Origin: Rhizobium favelukesii
Lineage (GTDB): Bacteria > Pseudomonadota > Alphaproteobacteria > Rhizobiales > Rhizobiaceae
DNA: 64,000 nucleotides
Direction of reading: 5' to 3'
Assembly: GCF_000577275.2 (NCBI RefSeq)
Contig: NZ_HG916855.1
Coordinates: forward strand, 1,426,001-1,490,000
Positions 8,282-17,396 of this stretch are shown here, piece by piece. A program made the position numbers and the translations under genes. The notes beneath the pieces were generated by a model. It had not been told where the DNA came from and ran no database searches. It was given only the letters and a program-made list of their open reading frames with translations. Positions within the stretch are counted from its first letter, which is position 1, and every line of letters begins with the position of its first letter.

Positions 8282-9125
8282 GGACCGCGGAATTGCGATT
8301 GAAAGCGCCGGGCATCGCACCTGGCTGAAGTGGCACCGAGGACACCGCTTTGCCGGCGACATTTCCTTCACGGGCGAACGTATCGTCGATGGCATGGAAC
8401 TCGGCGCCAGCGTGGAGATCGATCTCGTGCGCTTTGCCGGTGACGGCTTCGCTGTACTGCATGATGAGATGCTTGATGCCGCGACAACCGGTTCCGGTCC
8501 GGTTCGCGAGGCATCCGAGGCCTATTTGCGAGGTCTTTATCTTCGCGACCCTTTCGGGGCGCCGAGTGGGCACAAGGTGATGATGCTTGAGGATCTTGCG
8601 CAACTGCTCGGTCAAATCAGCCGACATCCCAGAGCTGGCCTGCAGCTTGACCTGAAAGAAAACGCAGATGCCATTTCCGACGAAGACATCGCCGCATTCG
8701 CGGCTGCCATTTCCCCTGTTGTGGGTTCGGTTATTCTTTCAGGCGGCGACTCGGCTGCCGTCGAGCGGCTCTCGCAGGCTGTGCCCGAGATGGCAATCGG
8801 CTACGACCCGTGCCACGATGGCGCCATGGAGCGGCTGATGGAAACCCGCGATTTCGCGGGCTTTGTTGCCGGTACGTTGCGCGCAGTGCCACGCGCGCAG
8901 ATGATCTATCTCGATCGCCGTTTGGTGCTCTGTGCCGATCAGGCAGGCTATGACCTGATTGGCGCGTTTCACGAGGCCGGACGGGTCGTCGACGCCTATA
9001 CCATCAACTCGGCCGTGCCGTCTGCCTTACCGGGTGTCAAACGCCTATTGGAGCTGAAAGCTGACCAGATCACGACGGATGACCCGGTCGGTTTGGAACG
9101 GCTTCTGATGGACGATCAGGCCTGA
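8274..9125 (+). CDS. glycerophosphodiester phosphodiesterase family protein
   Basis: A 283-residue TIM-barrel protein of the GDPD family, which splits glycerophosphodiesters to glycerol-3-phosphate and an alcohol. Key positions are visible: HRGHR at 21-25, E48 and D50 in VEIDLVRF, and the HD pair H63-D64. The C-terminal part has the usual DAYTINS and DQITTDDP strands. I placed the start at ATG 8274, which overlaps the stop of the ATPase remnant; an in-frame TTG lies two codons upstream. No signal peptide is seen, so a cytosolic role in using imported glycerophosphodiesters is likely. The cognate transporter here is lost. Confidence 0.8.
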   Translation: MLEDRGIAIESAGHRTWLKWHRGHRFAGDISFTGERIVDGMELGASVEIDLVRFAGDGFAVLHDEMLDAATTGSGPVREASEAYLRGLYLRDPFGAPSGHKVMMLEDLAQLLGQISRHPRAGLQLDLKENADAISDEDIAAFAAAISPVVGSVILSGGDSAAVERLSQAVPEMAIGYDPCHDGAMERLMETRDFAGFVAGTLRAVPRAQMIYLDRRLVLCADQAGYDLIGAFHEAGRVVDAYTINSAVPSALPGVKRLLELKADQITTDDPVGLERLLMDDQA

Positions 9126-9300
9126 AAACCTTCGAGGAGCGAGGGTGGAGAACGATGAAGCTTTGATGACAAAACGCCGGATTGAGGTTGGCGCGTTGCG
9201 TGCAACGGCGGGATCGCTTTGCTGGGTTTTGCTTTGCCAATCGAGCTCCAAAAGCGGCTGTCCTGGACCTTGAGGGATCAGGGGTGTCCTTGCCCTCGAG

Positions 9301-9882
9301 TCACCGCCGGATGATCACACGCGTTCCCGGTCCGACCATGTCGTAGAGTTCCTCGACATCCTCTCGGTACATGCGAAAGCAACCGCTCGATGCATTGGTG
9401 CCAATAGAAGAGGGATCATTGGTGCCATGGATGCGCAATAGGCCGTCGGCAAGATAAATGGCCCGCGTACCAAGTGGGTTGGACGGGCCCGGCTTCACGA
9501 CGGCCGGCAGCTTGGGATTCTTATGGCGCATGCCAGCCGTTGGTCGCCACTCAGGATGCTTGCGCTTCGACGTGACGTGTGTGGTGCCGTACCATCGTTT
9601 CCCGGCGCGCCCGACAGCAATCGGATAGGCCAGCTGCTGACCCCAGGGCGTCGTATAAACGAGCGTGTGCTCCCGCGTGGCGATGACAATTGTCCCCCTT
9701 CCACTCCTCATCCGTGGTTGGCGTTCTGGCATTGGCTCGTCGTAAATCGGCGGCGGTCCATATGGTCCATACGGGTCATAATAGTCGTAGTCGCCGTAGT
9801 CGTCATACGGTCCGTAAATCTGAGCCTTCGCCTGAAAGACGATAAGCAAAAGCGCTGTAGCAAATAGAGCCAGGAATTTCAT
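9301..9882 (-). CDS. L,D-transpeptidase (YkuD/ErfK family), secreted
   Basis: A 193-residue exported enzyme. The signal peptide spans 1-20 (cleavage after AKA) and is followed by a tyrosine/proline-rich linker (21-50) and a YkuD domain. The catalytic block is complete: H152 in IHGTND, then SSGCFR with C168 and R170. Such enzymes make 3-3 cross-links in peptidoglycan or anchor proteins to it, in the periplasm. I took ATG 9882, which begins a clean signal peptide, rather than the ATG eight codons upstream. It stands alone; neighbours do not suggest a specific partner. Confidence 0.88.
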   Translation of the reverse strand: MKFLALFATALLLIVFQAKAQIYGPYDDYGDYDYYDPYGPYGPPPIYDEPMPERQPRMRSGRGTIVIATREHTLVYTTPWGQQLAYPIAVGRAGKRWYGTTHVTSKRKHPEWRPTAGMRHKNPKLPAVVKPGPSNPLGTRAIYLADGLLRIHGTNDPSSIGTNASSGCFRMYREDVEELYDMVGPGTRVIIRR

Positions 9883-9906
9883 TTCCGCTATCCGCTTGTT
9901 TTGCAA

Positions 9907-10567
9907 GAAAGATAGCCTCGAAATCTATGGCGGCATTGTGGCACCCGTGGTTCTGACGGTGGAGCCATACTCAAGTGCTTTTCCGCGTTTCGGTCATTTG
10001 GAGGGCGTGATGTTCGCTAACCTCACAAAGCGATGCCAATTGTCGGCTCCGGGCGTTGAGCAAAGTTCTTAGCCATACGCCTGCGGCGCGTTTGCTGGTC
10101 AAAGATTTCGGGATACAGCGCGATACTTGATCCAATGCTGGGAACTTGTCCAATCATTCGGTGCTAGCGCCTCTTCCTTGCCGATCAGCTGCACGGCGCA
10201 GATCAAATGAACGGGACCGCGCTCGACGAGACTTGCGCTGCCTTTGAGGTCGCAGACTGAAACGCAAATCCAAGCGCAAATGCAACCAGCATTTTTTATA
10301 ATTCCTGAAATGCGCTCATCCGTATTAGTAGATTGGCCGGCAATCGCGCTGTCGCGCTCGAATGAAGACAGTCGTTTGACGACGTAACTGGACTACGACT
10401 TCGCGCTTAACGCTTGGTTTGGTGTGTTAGTGCTCAATGGAACAGATTCCACCCTTTGCAGTCGTCATCCAATCCCTTTTGGCTCAGTCTAGGCAAACTA
10501 TCTCGATGTCTCGGGCCACCGGCGCTTCGGCAACGGTGCGCCTGCGCTAAGACCACAAGGAGCCCAG
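9907..10567. other. 661-base intergenic stretch before prsD
   Basis: Apart from the degenerate secreted-protein frame at 10099-10292 I see no gene. The right end must hold the prsD promoter; a purine-rich AAGGAG lies just before its TTG start. A minus-strand 60-residue frame (9971-10153) overlaps the degenerate gene in another phase and looks non-coding. Confidence 0.4.
10099..10292 (-). pseudogene. frameshifted small secreted protein
   Basis: Reading from ATG 10292 gives a signal-peptide-like start (MLVAFALGFAFQS), but that frame stops after 29 codons. A single-base shift near 10257 continues into a well-formed stretch (VCDLKGSASLVERGP... through ALAPNDWTSSQHW) that stops at 10099. The two parts together would make a protein of about 65 residues with an export signal. 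I infer a small secreted-protein gene broken by one indel; no family is recognised. Confidence 0.35.
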
Positions 10568-12319
10568 TTGTCTGAAGTCAAATCCCTTCCACAGCCGCGA
10601 CCTCTGCTTGGCCTTTTTTCGTCATTGCGCGTCGCCGCTCTGGGTCTTGGCGTGACCAGTTGCCTCGTCAACGTGCTTGCGCTCACTGGTTCGTTCTTCA
10701 TGCTTCAGGTCTATGACCGTGTCATTCCGAGCCGCAGCCTGCCGACGCTTTTCGGTTTGGCCGTCATCGTTGTTGCTCTCTTCGCCTTCCAGTGGCTGCT
10801 TGATCTAACGCGGTCGCTGCTGCTCGGTCGGGTCGGACGGGCTGTTGACGAGCGTTTCTCAGGGCGTGCTTTTCTTTCCGTCGCCTTGTCGGCATCGCGC
10901 AAGCCCTCGCCGGGAGATGGGCTGCAGACAATCCGTGATATTGACACAGTGCGTGGCTTCCTGTCCGGCCCGGGTCCGTCGGCATTGTTCGATCTGCCCT
11001 GGATGCCGTTCTATCTTGCGCTGTGTTTCCTTTTTCACAGCTGGATTGGCTTAACGGCCACAGCTGGCGCCCTGATATTGACGGGGCTGGCGTTGCTTGC
11101 CGAGCTCAGGTCGCGCGAACCGACAAGACAGACGGTCGCGATCCTTCAAGAACGGATGGCATTTGCCGAAACAGCGAGGCGCAATTCGGAAGTCGTCGTC
11201 GCAATGGGCTTTGCGGCAATGCTTTCGGCGCGATGGGCTGAGATCAACCAGCGCCACCTCGACAGTCACTTGCGCACGGCCACTCTCGTCAACTCGCTGT
11301 CGACGCTATCGCGGTCCGCGCGCATGCTGCTGCAGTCCGCGGTGCTGGCGGTTGGTGCGATATTGGTCATTCGCCAGGAAGCCACCGGCGGCATCATGAT
11401 TGCCAGCTCCATTCTCGTCAGCCGCGCTCTCGCACCGATCGAGCTTGCCATCGCACACTGGCGAGGATTTGCAGCAGCGCGACAGGCCTGGTCGCGGCTC
11501 GACCGGGACGTCCGGCTCACGGAAGACACGCGCCACGACGTCGCGCTGCCGGCGCCGCGACAATCACTGACGGTGGAAAACCTGCATCTCGGGGCGCCAG
11601 GCTCGAAAATGCCGATCATTCGCGGACTGTCTTTCGAGATGAGAGCGGGCGAGGCAGTTGGTGTCGTCGGCCCAAGCGCCTCGGGCAAGTCTTCGCTGGC
11701 GCGCGCTATCGTGGGGCTATGGCCAGCCTTTGGCGGAGATATCAGGCTGGACGGTGCGTCGCTGTCCCAATGGGCGCCGGAGGCGCGCGGCCGCCATATC
11801 GGTTACCTGCCGCAGGACGTCTCGTTGTTCGACGGGACGATTGCCGAAAACATCGCCCGCTTCGACCCCGAGGCCTCTTCGGCGCTGATCATCGCTGCCG
11901 CTAAAGCCGCGGGTGTCTACGACATGATCGTCGGCTTCGCTGAAGGGTTCGATACACGGATCGGCGAGCAGGGCAGGGCCCTGTCCGCAGGCCAGCGGCA
12001 GCGCATCGGGTTGGCAAGGGCACTCTACGCCGATCCGTTCCTCGTCGTGCTGGATGAGCCGAATTCCAATCTCGACGTCGAGGGCGAATTGGCGCTGGCG
12101 CAGGCGATCGATGGTGTTCGATCGCGCCAGGGGGTGGTGCTCGTCATTGCCCACCGGTCAAGTGTGCTGTCTGGCGTCGACAAGGTGCTGGTACTCGAAG
12201 GTGGCCGCGCCAAGGCGTTCGGTGCCAAGGGCGATGTTTTAAGGACCGGGCCAAAGCCAGCCGCTGCCACCGGCTCCTTCGTCCGACTGCTGCGTGCCGG
12301 CGGGGAGATGTCGTCATGA
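10568..12319 (+). CDS. prsD: type I secretion ABC transporter (permease-ATPase fusion), PrsD-like
   Basis: The 583-residue protein fuses about six transmembrane helices (residues 20-320) to an ATPase domain. Walker A GPSASGKSS is near 369, the signature LSAGQ near 470 and Walker B VVLDEP near 490. This is the PrtD/PrsD/HasD form without an N-terminal peptidase domain, so its substrates keep a C-terminal uncleaved signal. A TTG start at 10568 is supported by AAGGAG five bases upstream. Its stop overlaps the start of the membrane-fusion protein (12316). With PrsE and an outer-membrane TolC encoded elsewhere it exports RTX proteins; the glycanase at 13682 is the obvious cargo. Confidence 0.88.
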   Translation: MSEVKSLPQPRPLLGLFSSLRVAALGLGVTSCLVNVLALTGSFFMLQVYDRVIPSRSLPTLFGLAVIVVALFAFQWLLDLTRSLLLGRVGRAVDERFSGRAFLSVALSASRKPSPGDGLQTIRDIDTVRGFLSGPGPSALFDLPWMPFYLALCFLFHSWIGLTATAGALILTGLALLAELRSREPTRQTVAILQERMAFAETARRNSEVVVAMGFAAMLSARWAEINQRHLDSHLRTATLVNSLSTLSRSARMLLQSAVLAVGAILVIRQEATGGIMIASSILVSRALAPIELAIAHWRGFAAARQAWSRLDRDVRLTEDTRHDVALPAPRQSLTVENLHLGAPGSKMPIIRGLSFEMRAGEAVGVVGPSASGKSSLARAIVGLWPAFGGDIRLDGASLSQWAPEARGRHIGYLPQDVSLFDGTIAENIARFDPEASSALIIAAAKAAGVYDMIVGFAEGFDTRIGEQGRALSAGQRQRIGLARALYADPFLVVLDEPNSNLDVEGELALAQAIDGVRSRQGVVLVIAHRSSVLSGVDKVLVLEGGRAKAFGAKGDVLRTGPKPAAATGSFVRLLRAGGEMSS

Positions 12320-13623
12320 TCAGAGCAGCCGTGACATCGACAGAACGGGCAATCCGCCGCCTCACCTTGCTCGCTCTGGCAACCGGCATCCTCCTTGTCG
12401 GCGTGCTTGGCGGGCTTGCCTCGGCGATCCGCATAAACGGCGCAGTCATCGCGCAGGGAACACTTGTCGTCGACAGCTATGTCAAGCCGGTGCAGCACCA
12501 GAAGGGCGGTACCGTGGGGCAGGTCTTCGTCCGCAACGGTGATCGCGTCACGGCTGGCCAGATCCTCGTCCATCTCGATGACACGCAGACGAAGGCGAAC
12601 CTTGCGATCATATCGCGACGGCTAAGAGAGCTTGCGGCGCGATCCGCCAGGCTTGCAGCAGAGCGCGACGGCCATGATACCATCGCTTTTCCGGCGGTCG
12701 TCAGCGGCAACGATGCCGCTCAGGCTGCCGCCCTCGTGAGCGCCGAGCAGCGATTGTTCGATGACCGCCGCGCATCGCTTCGCGGACGCACGGCGCAACT
12801 GCGCGAGCGCGTACGCCAGCTCGAACAGCAGGCCGAAGGTCTGGCGGCCCAGCAGGACGGCAAACGCCGAGCGATCGGCATCATCGACAAGGAACTCGCA
12901 AGCCTTGAGCCGCTGCTTCGACAGGGAGCCATTCCGGCAACACGGGTCTACGCCTTGCAGCGTGATGCGGCCGATTTGACGGGAGAGCTCGGCAGCCTCG
13001 TTGCCTCGACTGCCGAAAGCAAGGGCAAGATCGCCGAAACAGAGCTGCAGATTATCCAGGTGGGGGACGATCATAAAAGTGAGGTATCCGAGCAGCTCAG
13101 ACAGGCCGAGGGCGACAGCGGCGAATATGCCGAGCGCCGCATTGCGATAGAAGATGAGCTGCGACACGTCGACCTCAGAGCGCCGCAAGACGGTATCGTT
13201 CACCAGCTCGCCGTCCATGCAGCGGGGGCCGTGATTTCGCCCGGCGAGGCCATCATGCAGATCGTGCCTGATCACGATGTGCTCACGCCCGAACTGAAGC
13301 TGTCGCCTCAGGATGTCGACCAGGTCGCTGTTGGCAAGGATGTCAGCCTGCGGTTCTCCGCGTTCAGTTACAGGACGACGCCGGAACTGAGGGGACGCGT
13401 TGCGTCCATCTCCGCTGACCTGACGACGGACACACATTCCGGTCAATCCTATTACACGCTTCGGGTCGCAGTGCCTGAAACCGAATGGCAGAGGCTTGGC
13501 GCGTTGGCACCGGTTGCTGGAATGCCCGTCGAAGCCTTTATCGAGACCGGCGAGCGCACAGCACTCGGTTATCTCGCAAAGCCGTTCACGGACCAGCTGG
13601 CCCGTGCATTTCGGGAGGAATAG
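12316..13623 (+). CDS. prsE: type I secretion membrane-fusion protein, PrsE-like (HlyD family)
   Basis: A 435-residue HlyD/PrtE protein. It has one N-terminal transmembrane helix (about 18-42), a split lipoyl/biotinyl half-motif around HQKGGTVGQVFVRNGDRV, a long coiled-coil from about 90 to 260 rich in arginine, glutamate and alanine, then a beta-barrel with LRAPQDGIVHQL and AVGKDVSLRF. It overlaps prsD by four bases (ATGA). The protein bridges the inner-membrane transporter to TolC across the periplasm. All expected parts are present and the length is normal. Confidence 0.9.
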   Translation: MIRAAVTSTERAIRRLTLLALATGILLVGVLGGLASAIRINGAVIAQGTLVVDSYVKPVQHQKGGTVGQVFVRNGDRVTAGQILVHLDDTQTKANLAIISRRLRELAARSARLAAERDGHDTIAFPAVVSGNDAAQAAALVSAEQRLFDDRRASLRGRTAQLRERVRQLEQQAEGLAAQQDGKRRAIGIIDKELASLEPLLRQGAIPATRVYALQRDAADLTGELGSLVASTAESKGKIAETELQIIQVGDDHKSEVSEQLRQAEGDSGEYAERRIAIEDELRHVDLRAPQDGIVHQLAVHAAGAVISPGEAIMQIVPDHDVLTPELKLSPQDVDQVAVGKDVSLRFSAFSYRTTPELRGRVASISADLTTDTHSGQSYYTLRVAVPETEWQRLGALAPVAGMPVEAFIETGERTALGYLAKPFTDQLARAFREE

Positions 13624-13681
13624 TTGCAGCCATGGGAGGAGCAAGACCCTTGAGACATATCAAAACCCGAAGGAGTTGATA

Positions 13682-15118
13682 ATGGCAAAGTCGATACAAA
13701 ACGCCGTCGGCCAACCGCTGTACTACAGTGGCGCCTCGACTGCATGGTTTTCCGCGACCGGTTCCGGCCCAGTGCTGAACGGAACCTCCGGCAACGATTC
13801 AATATGGGGTGACAGTTCCGTCAATGTGACCATGCACGGCGGCACTGGCGATGACATCTATTATCTCTATTCCAGCATAAATCGCGCGGCGGAGGCGCCT
13901 GGAGCAGGGATCGACACGATCAACACCTGGATGAGCTACACGCTGCCTGAGAATTTCGAGAACCTGACCGTCACCGGCAACGGGCGCTATGCTTTCGGCA
14001 ATGCGCAGGACAACATCATCTCCGGAGCCTCGGGCAGCCAGACGCTCGATGGCGCCGCGGGCAATGACGTGCTGATCGGCGGAGGTGGGGCCGATACATT
14101 CATCTTCTCCCGGGGCAACGGCAGCGACCTGATCGTTGATTTCAGCAGCGACGATACCGTGCGGCTGAACAGCTATGGGCTTTCGTCCTTCCAACAGGTT
14201 CTAGCTCATACCACGCAGGAGGGCGCCAATCTGCGGCTCGATCTCGGCGGTGGCGAGAGCCTCGTTTTTGCCAATACCGATGCCTCCGATCTGCAGGCCA
14301 GCCAATTCCAGTTGACGCTCGACCGCTCACATCTGGCGTTGACCTTCGATGACGAGTTCAACAGCCTGTCTCTGCGAAGCGGAGATCAGGGCACATGGGA
14401 TGCGAAGTTCTGGTGGGCTCCGGAACGCGGTAGCTCATTGACCGGAAACGGCGAGCTGCAGTGGTACATCAATCCGTCCTACGCGCCGACGGCAGCGGCA
14501 AATCCGTTCTCGGTGAACAATGGCGTGCTGACGATCTCGGCCGAACCTGCCTCGCAGGCAATCCAGGCGCAGATCGACGGCTACGACTACACATCAGGAC
14601 TTCTGAACACCCATTCCTCCTTTGCCCAGACCTATGGCTATTTCGAAATCCGCGCCGATATGCCTTCACAGCAGGGCGTCTGGCCGGCGTTCTGGCTGCT
14701 TCCGGAGGACGGGTCCTGGCCGCCTGAACTCGATGTTGTTGAGATGCGCGGGCAGGACCCCAACACGGTCAATGTCACGGTACACAGCGACCATAACGGA
14801 GCGCATACGATGACGTCCTTTCCCGTCAAGGTGCCGAGCACCGACGGATTCCACAATTATGGCGTCCTGTGGGACGAAGATCATGTCACATGGTACTTCG
14901 ATGACGTCGCAGTGGCACAAACTGATACGCCCGCGGACATGCACGACCCCATGTATATGCTGGTCAACCTTGCCGTCGGCGGCTCCGCCGGAACGCCGTT
15001 GAACGGCTTGGCGAATGGTTCGGAAATGCATATCGACTATATCAGGGCATATGCCCTTGGCGACGCTCCGGTGGACGCCGCCACCACAGCCAGCGCGAGC
15101 AGCGATTGGCACATTTAA
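13682..15118 (+). CDS. secreted GH16 endo-beta-glycanase with N-terminal RTX repeats (ExsH-like)
   Basis: A 478-residue secreted enzyme. Residues 35-190 carry RTX-type calcium-binding segments (GTSGNDSIWGD, GGTGDDIYYL, GAAGNDVLIGGGGADTF). Residues from about 220 form a GH16 laminarinase/succinoglycanase-like domain whose catalytic ELDVVE gives nucleophile E349, D351 and acid/base E354. No N-terminal signal peptide; the tail SSDWHI suits type I secretion. ATG 13682 has AGGAG upstream. It follows prsE by 58 bases, so PrsDE very likely exports it to trim exopolysaccharide. The order RTX then GH16 differs from secreted proteins with C-terminal repeats; whether it should be named exsH needs a comparison. 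Confidence 0.82.
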   Translation: MAKSIQNAVGQPLYYSGASTAWFSATGSGPVLNGTSGNDSIWGDSSVNVTMHGGTGDDIYYLYSSINRAAEAPGAGIDTINTWMSYTLPENFENLTVTGNGRYAFGNAQDNIISGASGSQTLDGAAGNDVLIGGGGADTFIFSRGNGSDLIVDFSSDDTVRLNSYGLSSFQQVLAHTTQEGANLRLDLGGGESLVFANTDASDLQASQFQLTLDRSHLALTFDDEFNSLSLRSGDQGTWDAKFWWAPERGSSLTGNGELQWYINPSYAPTAAANPFSVNNGVLTISAEPASQAIQAQIDGYDYTSGLLNTHSSFAQTYGYFEIRADMPSQQGVWPAFWLLPEDGSWPPELDVVEMRGQDPNTVNVTVHSDHNGAHTMTSFPVKVPSTDGFHNYGVLWDEDHVTWYFDDVAVAQTDTPADMHDPMYMLVNLAVGGSAGTPLNGLANGSEMHIDYIRAYALGDAPVDAATTASASSDWHI

Positions 15119-15185
15119 TGGAACGGAGCCCGGCCAGGAGGACGATGACATCAGTCAATCCGAGCCATTCGAGCGTCTTTATCCG

Positions 15186-15953
15186 TTAGGTCGCTTCGAT
15201 ATCGCTTTGGTATCGCGTTCGCCGATCCCGCAGGCGTTCGCGATATCGTTCCTGGCTTGCCGACAGATGAGCGCGCATGGCATCGCGCGCGCCAGCAGCG
15301 TCGCCTGCAGAAATTGCATTGAGGATTGCAAGATGTTCTCGCTGTAGTCCGGCCTGATAGCTGAAAGAGAGCACGTCTTCCGCTGCATAGGGTGACGTTA
15401 CGTCGCACGGGATGGTGCGCGCGCCGAGCGCATCGAGAACCTCGACATAGAAAGGGTTGTTGGTCGCCTCGGCAACGGATCGGTGGAAAGCAAAGTCAGC
15501 CTGGCCGGTCGGTTCGCCAAGCTGCAGGAGGCGATCGAATTCGAAAAAGCGCTCCTGGATTTGCGCTTCCTGTGACGCGTTTCTGCGGGTTGCGGCCAGT
15601 GCTGCACTTTCAGTTTCAAGCGCGATGCGAACTTCGAGCACGTTCAATGCGTGCGATATGTTGCTTGATCTGTCCTGAATTTTGATCGGACCGGACGTCT
15701 GATGGCCGATCACGAAAATACCTGCCCCCTGCCTGGTTTCCAGCAATCCATCGGCCACCAGGGCTGCGACTGCCTCGCGAATGACGGTCCTGCTGACATC
15801 GAAGGTCCCGGCGAGCTGGGTCTCTGTCGGCAACTTCTGGCCAAGGGAGACCTGGCCTGAAAGGAAGTCCTGGCGAAGGGAAGCGGCAATCCGTTCGGAG
15901 AGCTTCTGCCGTCGGGATGCAGTGAGATCGACCTGAGGAGGGATGGAGTTCAA
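15186..15953 (-). CDS. GntR-family (FadR/FCD type) regulator of uronate catabolism
   Basis: The 255-residue regulator has a winged helix-turn-helix (about 15-80; KLPTETQLAG and VSRTVIREAV) and an all-helical FCD domain (about 95-235) whose metal/ligand histidines are visible in DFAFHRSVAEAT and REHLAILNAI. It is divergent from kduI-kdgF-kduD across 245 bases containing two related palindromes. FCD regulators of this setting sense uronate-derived compounds, so it plays the role that KdgR plays in enterics although the family differs. It converges on the glycanase gene with only 67 bases between. Confidence 0.82.
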   Translation of the reverse strand: MNSIPPQVDLTASRRQKLSERIAASLRQDFLSGQVSLGQKLPTETQLAGTFDVSRTVIREAVAALVADGLLETRQGAGIFVIGHQTSGPIKIQDRSSNISHALNVLEVRIALETESAALAATRRNASQEAQIQERFFEFDRLLQLGEPTGQADFAFHRSVAEATNNPFYVEVLDALGARTIPCDVTSPYAAEDVLSFSYQAGLQREHLAILNAISAGDAAGARDAMRAHLSASQERYRERLRDRRTRYQSDIEAT

Positions 15954-16024
15954 GAGTATCGTCGTCTCCGTGAAGGGTGCTTAACCATATCGCCAACGGC
16001 GCAAAAAGGCAACAATTCTCGAAA

Positions 16025-16171
16025 TCATCATACAAATATGATGACAACAGGGTCTTGATCTATCGAATTGGAAATGTTGAATATTTTTTTGCAGTCGGTG
16101 AATGTGGATGATGTGTTGGCCGATGAATGGAGAACGATGTGTTGCCGAAGTGTGATCAATATGTATGATGA
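16025..16171. promoter_or_regulatory. two operator-like palindromes between the gntR and kduI genes
   Basis: Site 1 (16025-16044) is TCATCAT-ACAAAT-ATGATGA, with perfect seven-base arms. Site 2 (16153-16171) is TGATCAATATGTATGATGA, an imperfect copy. Both contain TGTATGATGA when read in the same sense. One lies near the regulator start and one 28 bases before kduI, as expected for a regulator that controls both directions. The FCD regulator at 15186-15953 is the likely binder. Confidence 0.6.
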
Positions 16172-16198
16172 CTTCAGCTGAAGGCTCTGGGAGGCATC

Positions 16199-17041
16199 AT
16201 GAGTCACACCGACGACACCAATCGTTTCGCGATTGATCCGAAGACCGCAGCCGGCTTTGGAACTGGCGAACTTCGCGAGAATTTCTTGCTGCCGCCGCTA
16301 TTTGTGGCTGGGCGCATCCAGCTTCACTACACCAACTACGACCGCATGATTGTCGGCGGTGCCATGCCGACTTCGCAAGCGCTCGCATTGGAAACGATCA
16401 AACCGGCAGGAACAGACGCGCTTCTGGCGCGCCGCGAGCTGATCGCGGTCAACATTGGCGGTGCCGGCGCCGTCGTGGTCGATGGCGAGCGCTTCTTGGT
16501 CGGGACGCGCGACATGGTGTATGCCGGGCTCGGCACCTCGGTCACGTTCGAGTCTGCCTGCGCGGAACAGCCGGCGAAATACTATCTGCTGAGCGCGCCA
16601 GCCCATATGCGCCACCCGACCAGGCATATTGGCATCGCCGATGCCAAGCGTCTCGATGTCGGTGCGCAGGCGACGAGCAACGAGCGTTCGATCTTTCAAT
16701 TCATTCACCCCGAAGGCGCAAAGACCTGTCAGCTCGTCGTCGGTATGACGACGCTTGCGGCGGGCTCCGTCTGGAACACCATGCCCTGCCATGTTCACGA
16801 CCGGCGGATGGAGGCCTATCTCTATTTCGATCTGCCGGACAGGGCCCGCGTCGTGCATCTGATGGGAGAGCCCGACGAGACGCGCCACCTCATCGTGGCG
16901 AATGAGGAGGCCATTCTGTCACCGGGTTGGTCGATCCATTCCGGTGTTGGTACATCGAACTATACATTCATCTGGGCAATGGCCGGCGATAATGTCGACT
17001 ATACCGACGTCGATCTCGTCGCCATCGAAGATCTGAAGTGA
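16199..17041 (+). CDS. kduI: 5-keto-4-deoxyuronate isomerase (4-deoxy-L-threo-5-hexosulose-uronate ketol-isomerase)
   Basis: A 280-residue cupin-fold isomerase, full length for KduI. It converts the unsaturated uronate from pectin or oligogalacturonate lyases to 3-deoxy-D-glycero-2,5-hexodiulosonate. The zinc-binding pattern is present: H198, H200 and E205 in CHVHDRRMEAY and a further histidine in WSIHSG near 247. The family marker GGAGAVVVDG is also seen. ATG 16199 sits behind GGGAGG. It heads the operon with the cupin gene and kduD. Confidence 0.93.
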   Translation: MSHTDDTNRFAIDPKTAAGFGTGELRENFLLPPLFVAGRIQLHYTNYDRMIVGGAMPTSQALALETIKPAGTDALLARRELIAVNIGGAGAVVVDGERFLVGTRDMVYAGLGTSVTFESACAEQPAKYYLLSAPAHMRHPTRHIGIADAKRLDVGAQATSNERSIFQFIHPEGAKTCQLVVGMTTLAAGSVWNTMPCHVHDRRMEAYLYFDLPDRARVVHLMGEPDETRHLIVANEEAILSPGWSIHSGVGTSNYTFIWAMAGDNVDYTDVDLVAIEDLK

Positions 17042-17050
17042 GGAGGCTGT

Positions 17051-17389
17051 ATGACAGCGAGTGATCTTTTCGTATCGGGCAACGGTGCCGAGTGGAAGAA
17101 CCCGGAGCCGGGCGTCACTCGTCGCATCATGGCCTATCTGCCTGAAATGATGATGGTCGAGGTCGTCTTCGAAAAGGACGCCGTCGGCGCTCTGCATTCT
17201 CATCCGCACATCCAGGCAAGCTATGTTGCGGAAGGCAGCTTCGAGGTGACGATCGACGGCAGGACCGAAACGCTTCACCAGGGAGGAAGCTTCATCGTTC
17301 CTTCCGACCTGGTCCACGGGGTCAGGGCTCTTGCCAAGGGTCGGCTGATCGATACGTTCACGCCACATCGCGCCGAATTCCTCAAATGA
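17051..17389 (+). CDS. kdgF: KdgF-like cupin, uronate-linearising protein
   Basis: A 112-residue single-domain cupin. The metal-binding motif 1 is HSHPHIQASYVAEG (three histidines) and motif 2 is PSDLVHG. KdgF proteins open 4,5-unsaturated uronates from pectin or alginate so that KduI/KduD can act. It lies nine bases after kduI, with GGAGG upstream, and seven bases before kduD, so the three form one unit. The name is based on fold and neighbourhood, not on a specific residue signature. Confidence 0.75.
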   Translation: MTASDLFVSGNGAEWKNPEPGVTRRIMAYLPEMMMVEVVFEKDAVGALHSHPHIQASYVAEGSFEVTIDGRTETLHQGGSFIVPSDLVHGVRALAKGRLIDTFTPHRAEFLK

Positions 17390-17396
17390 GGTGCCT

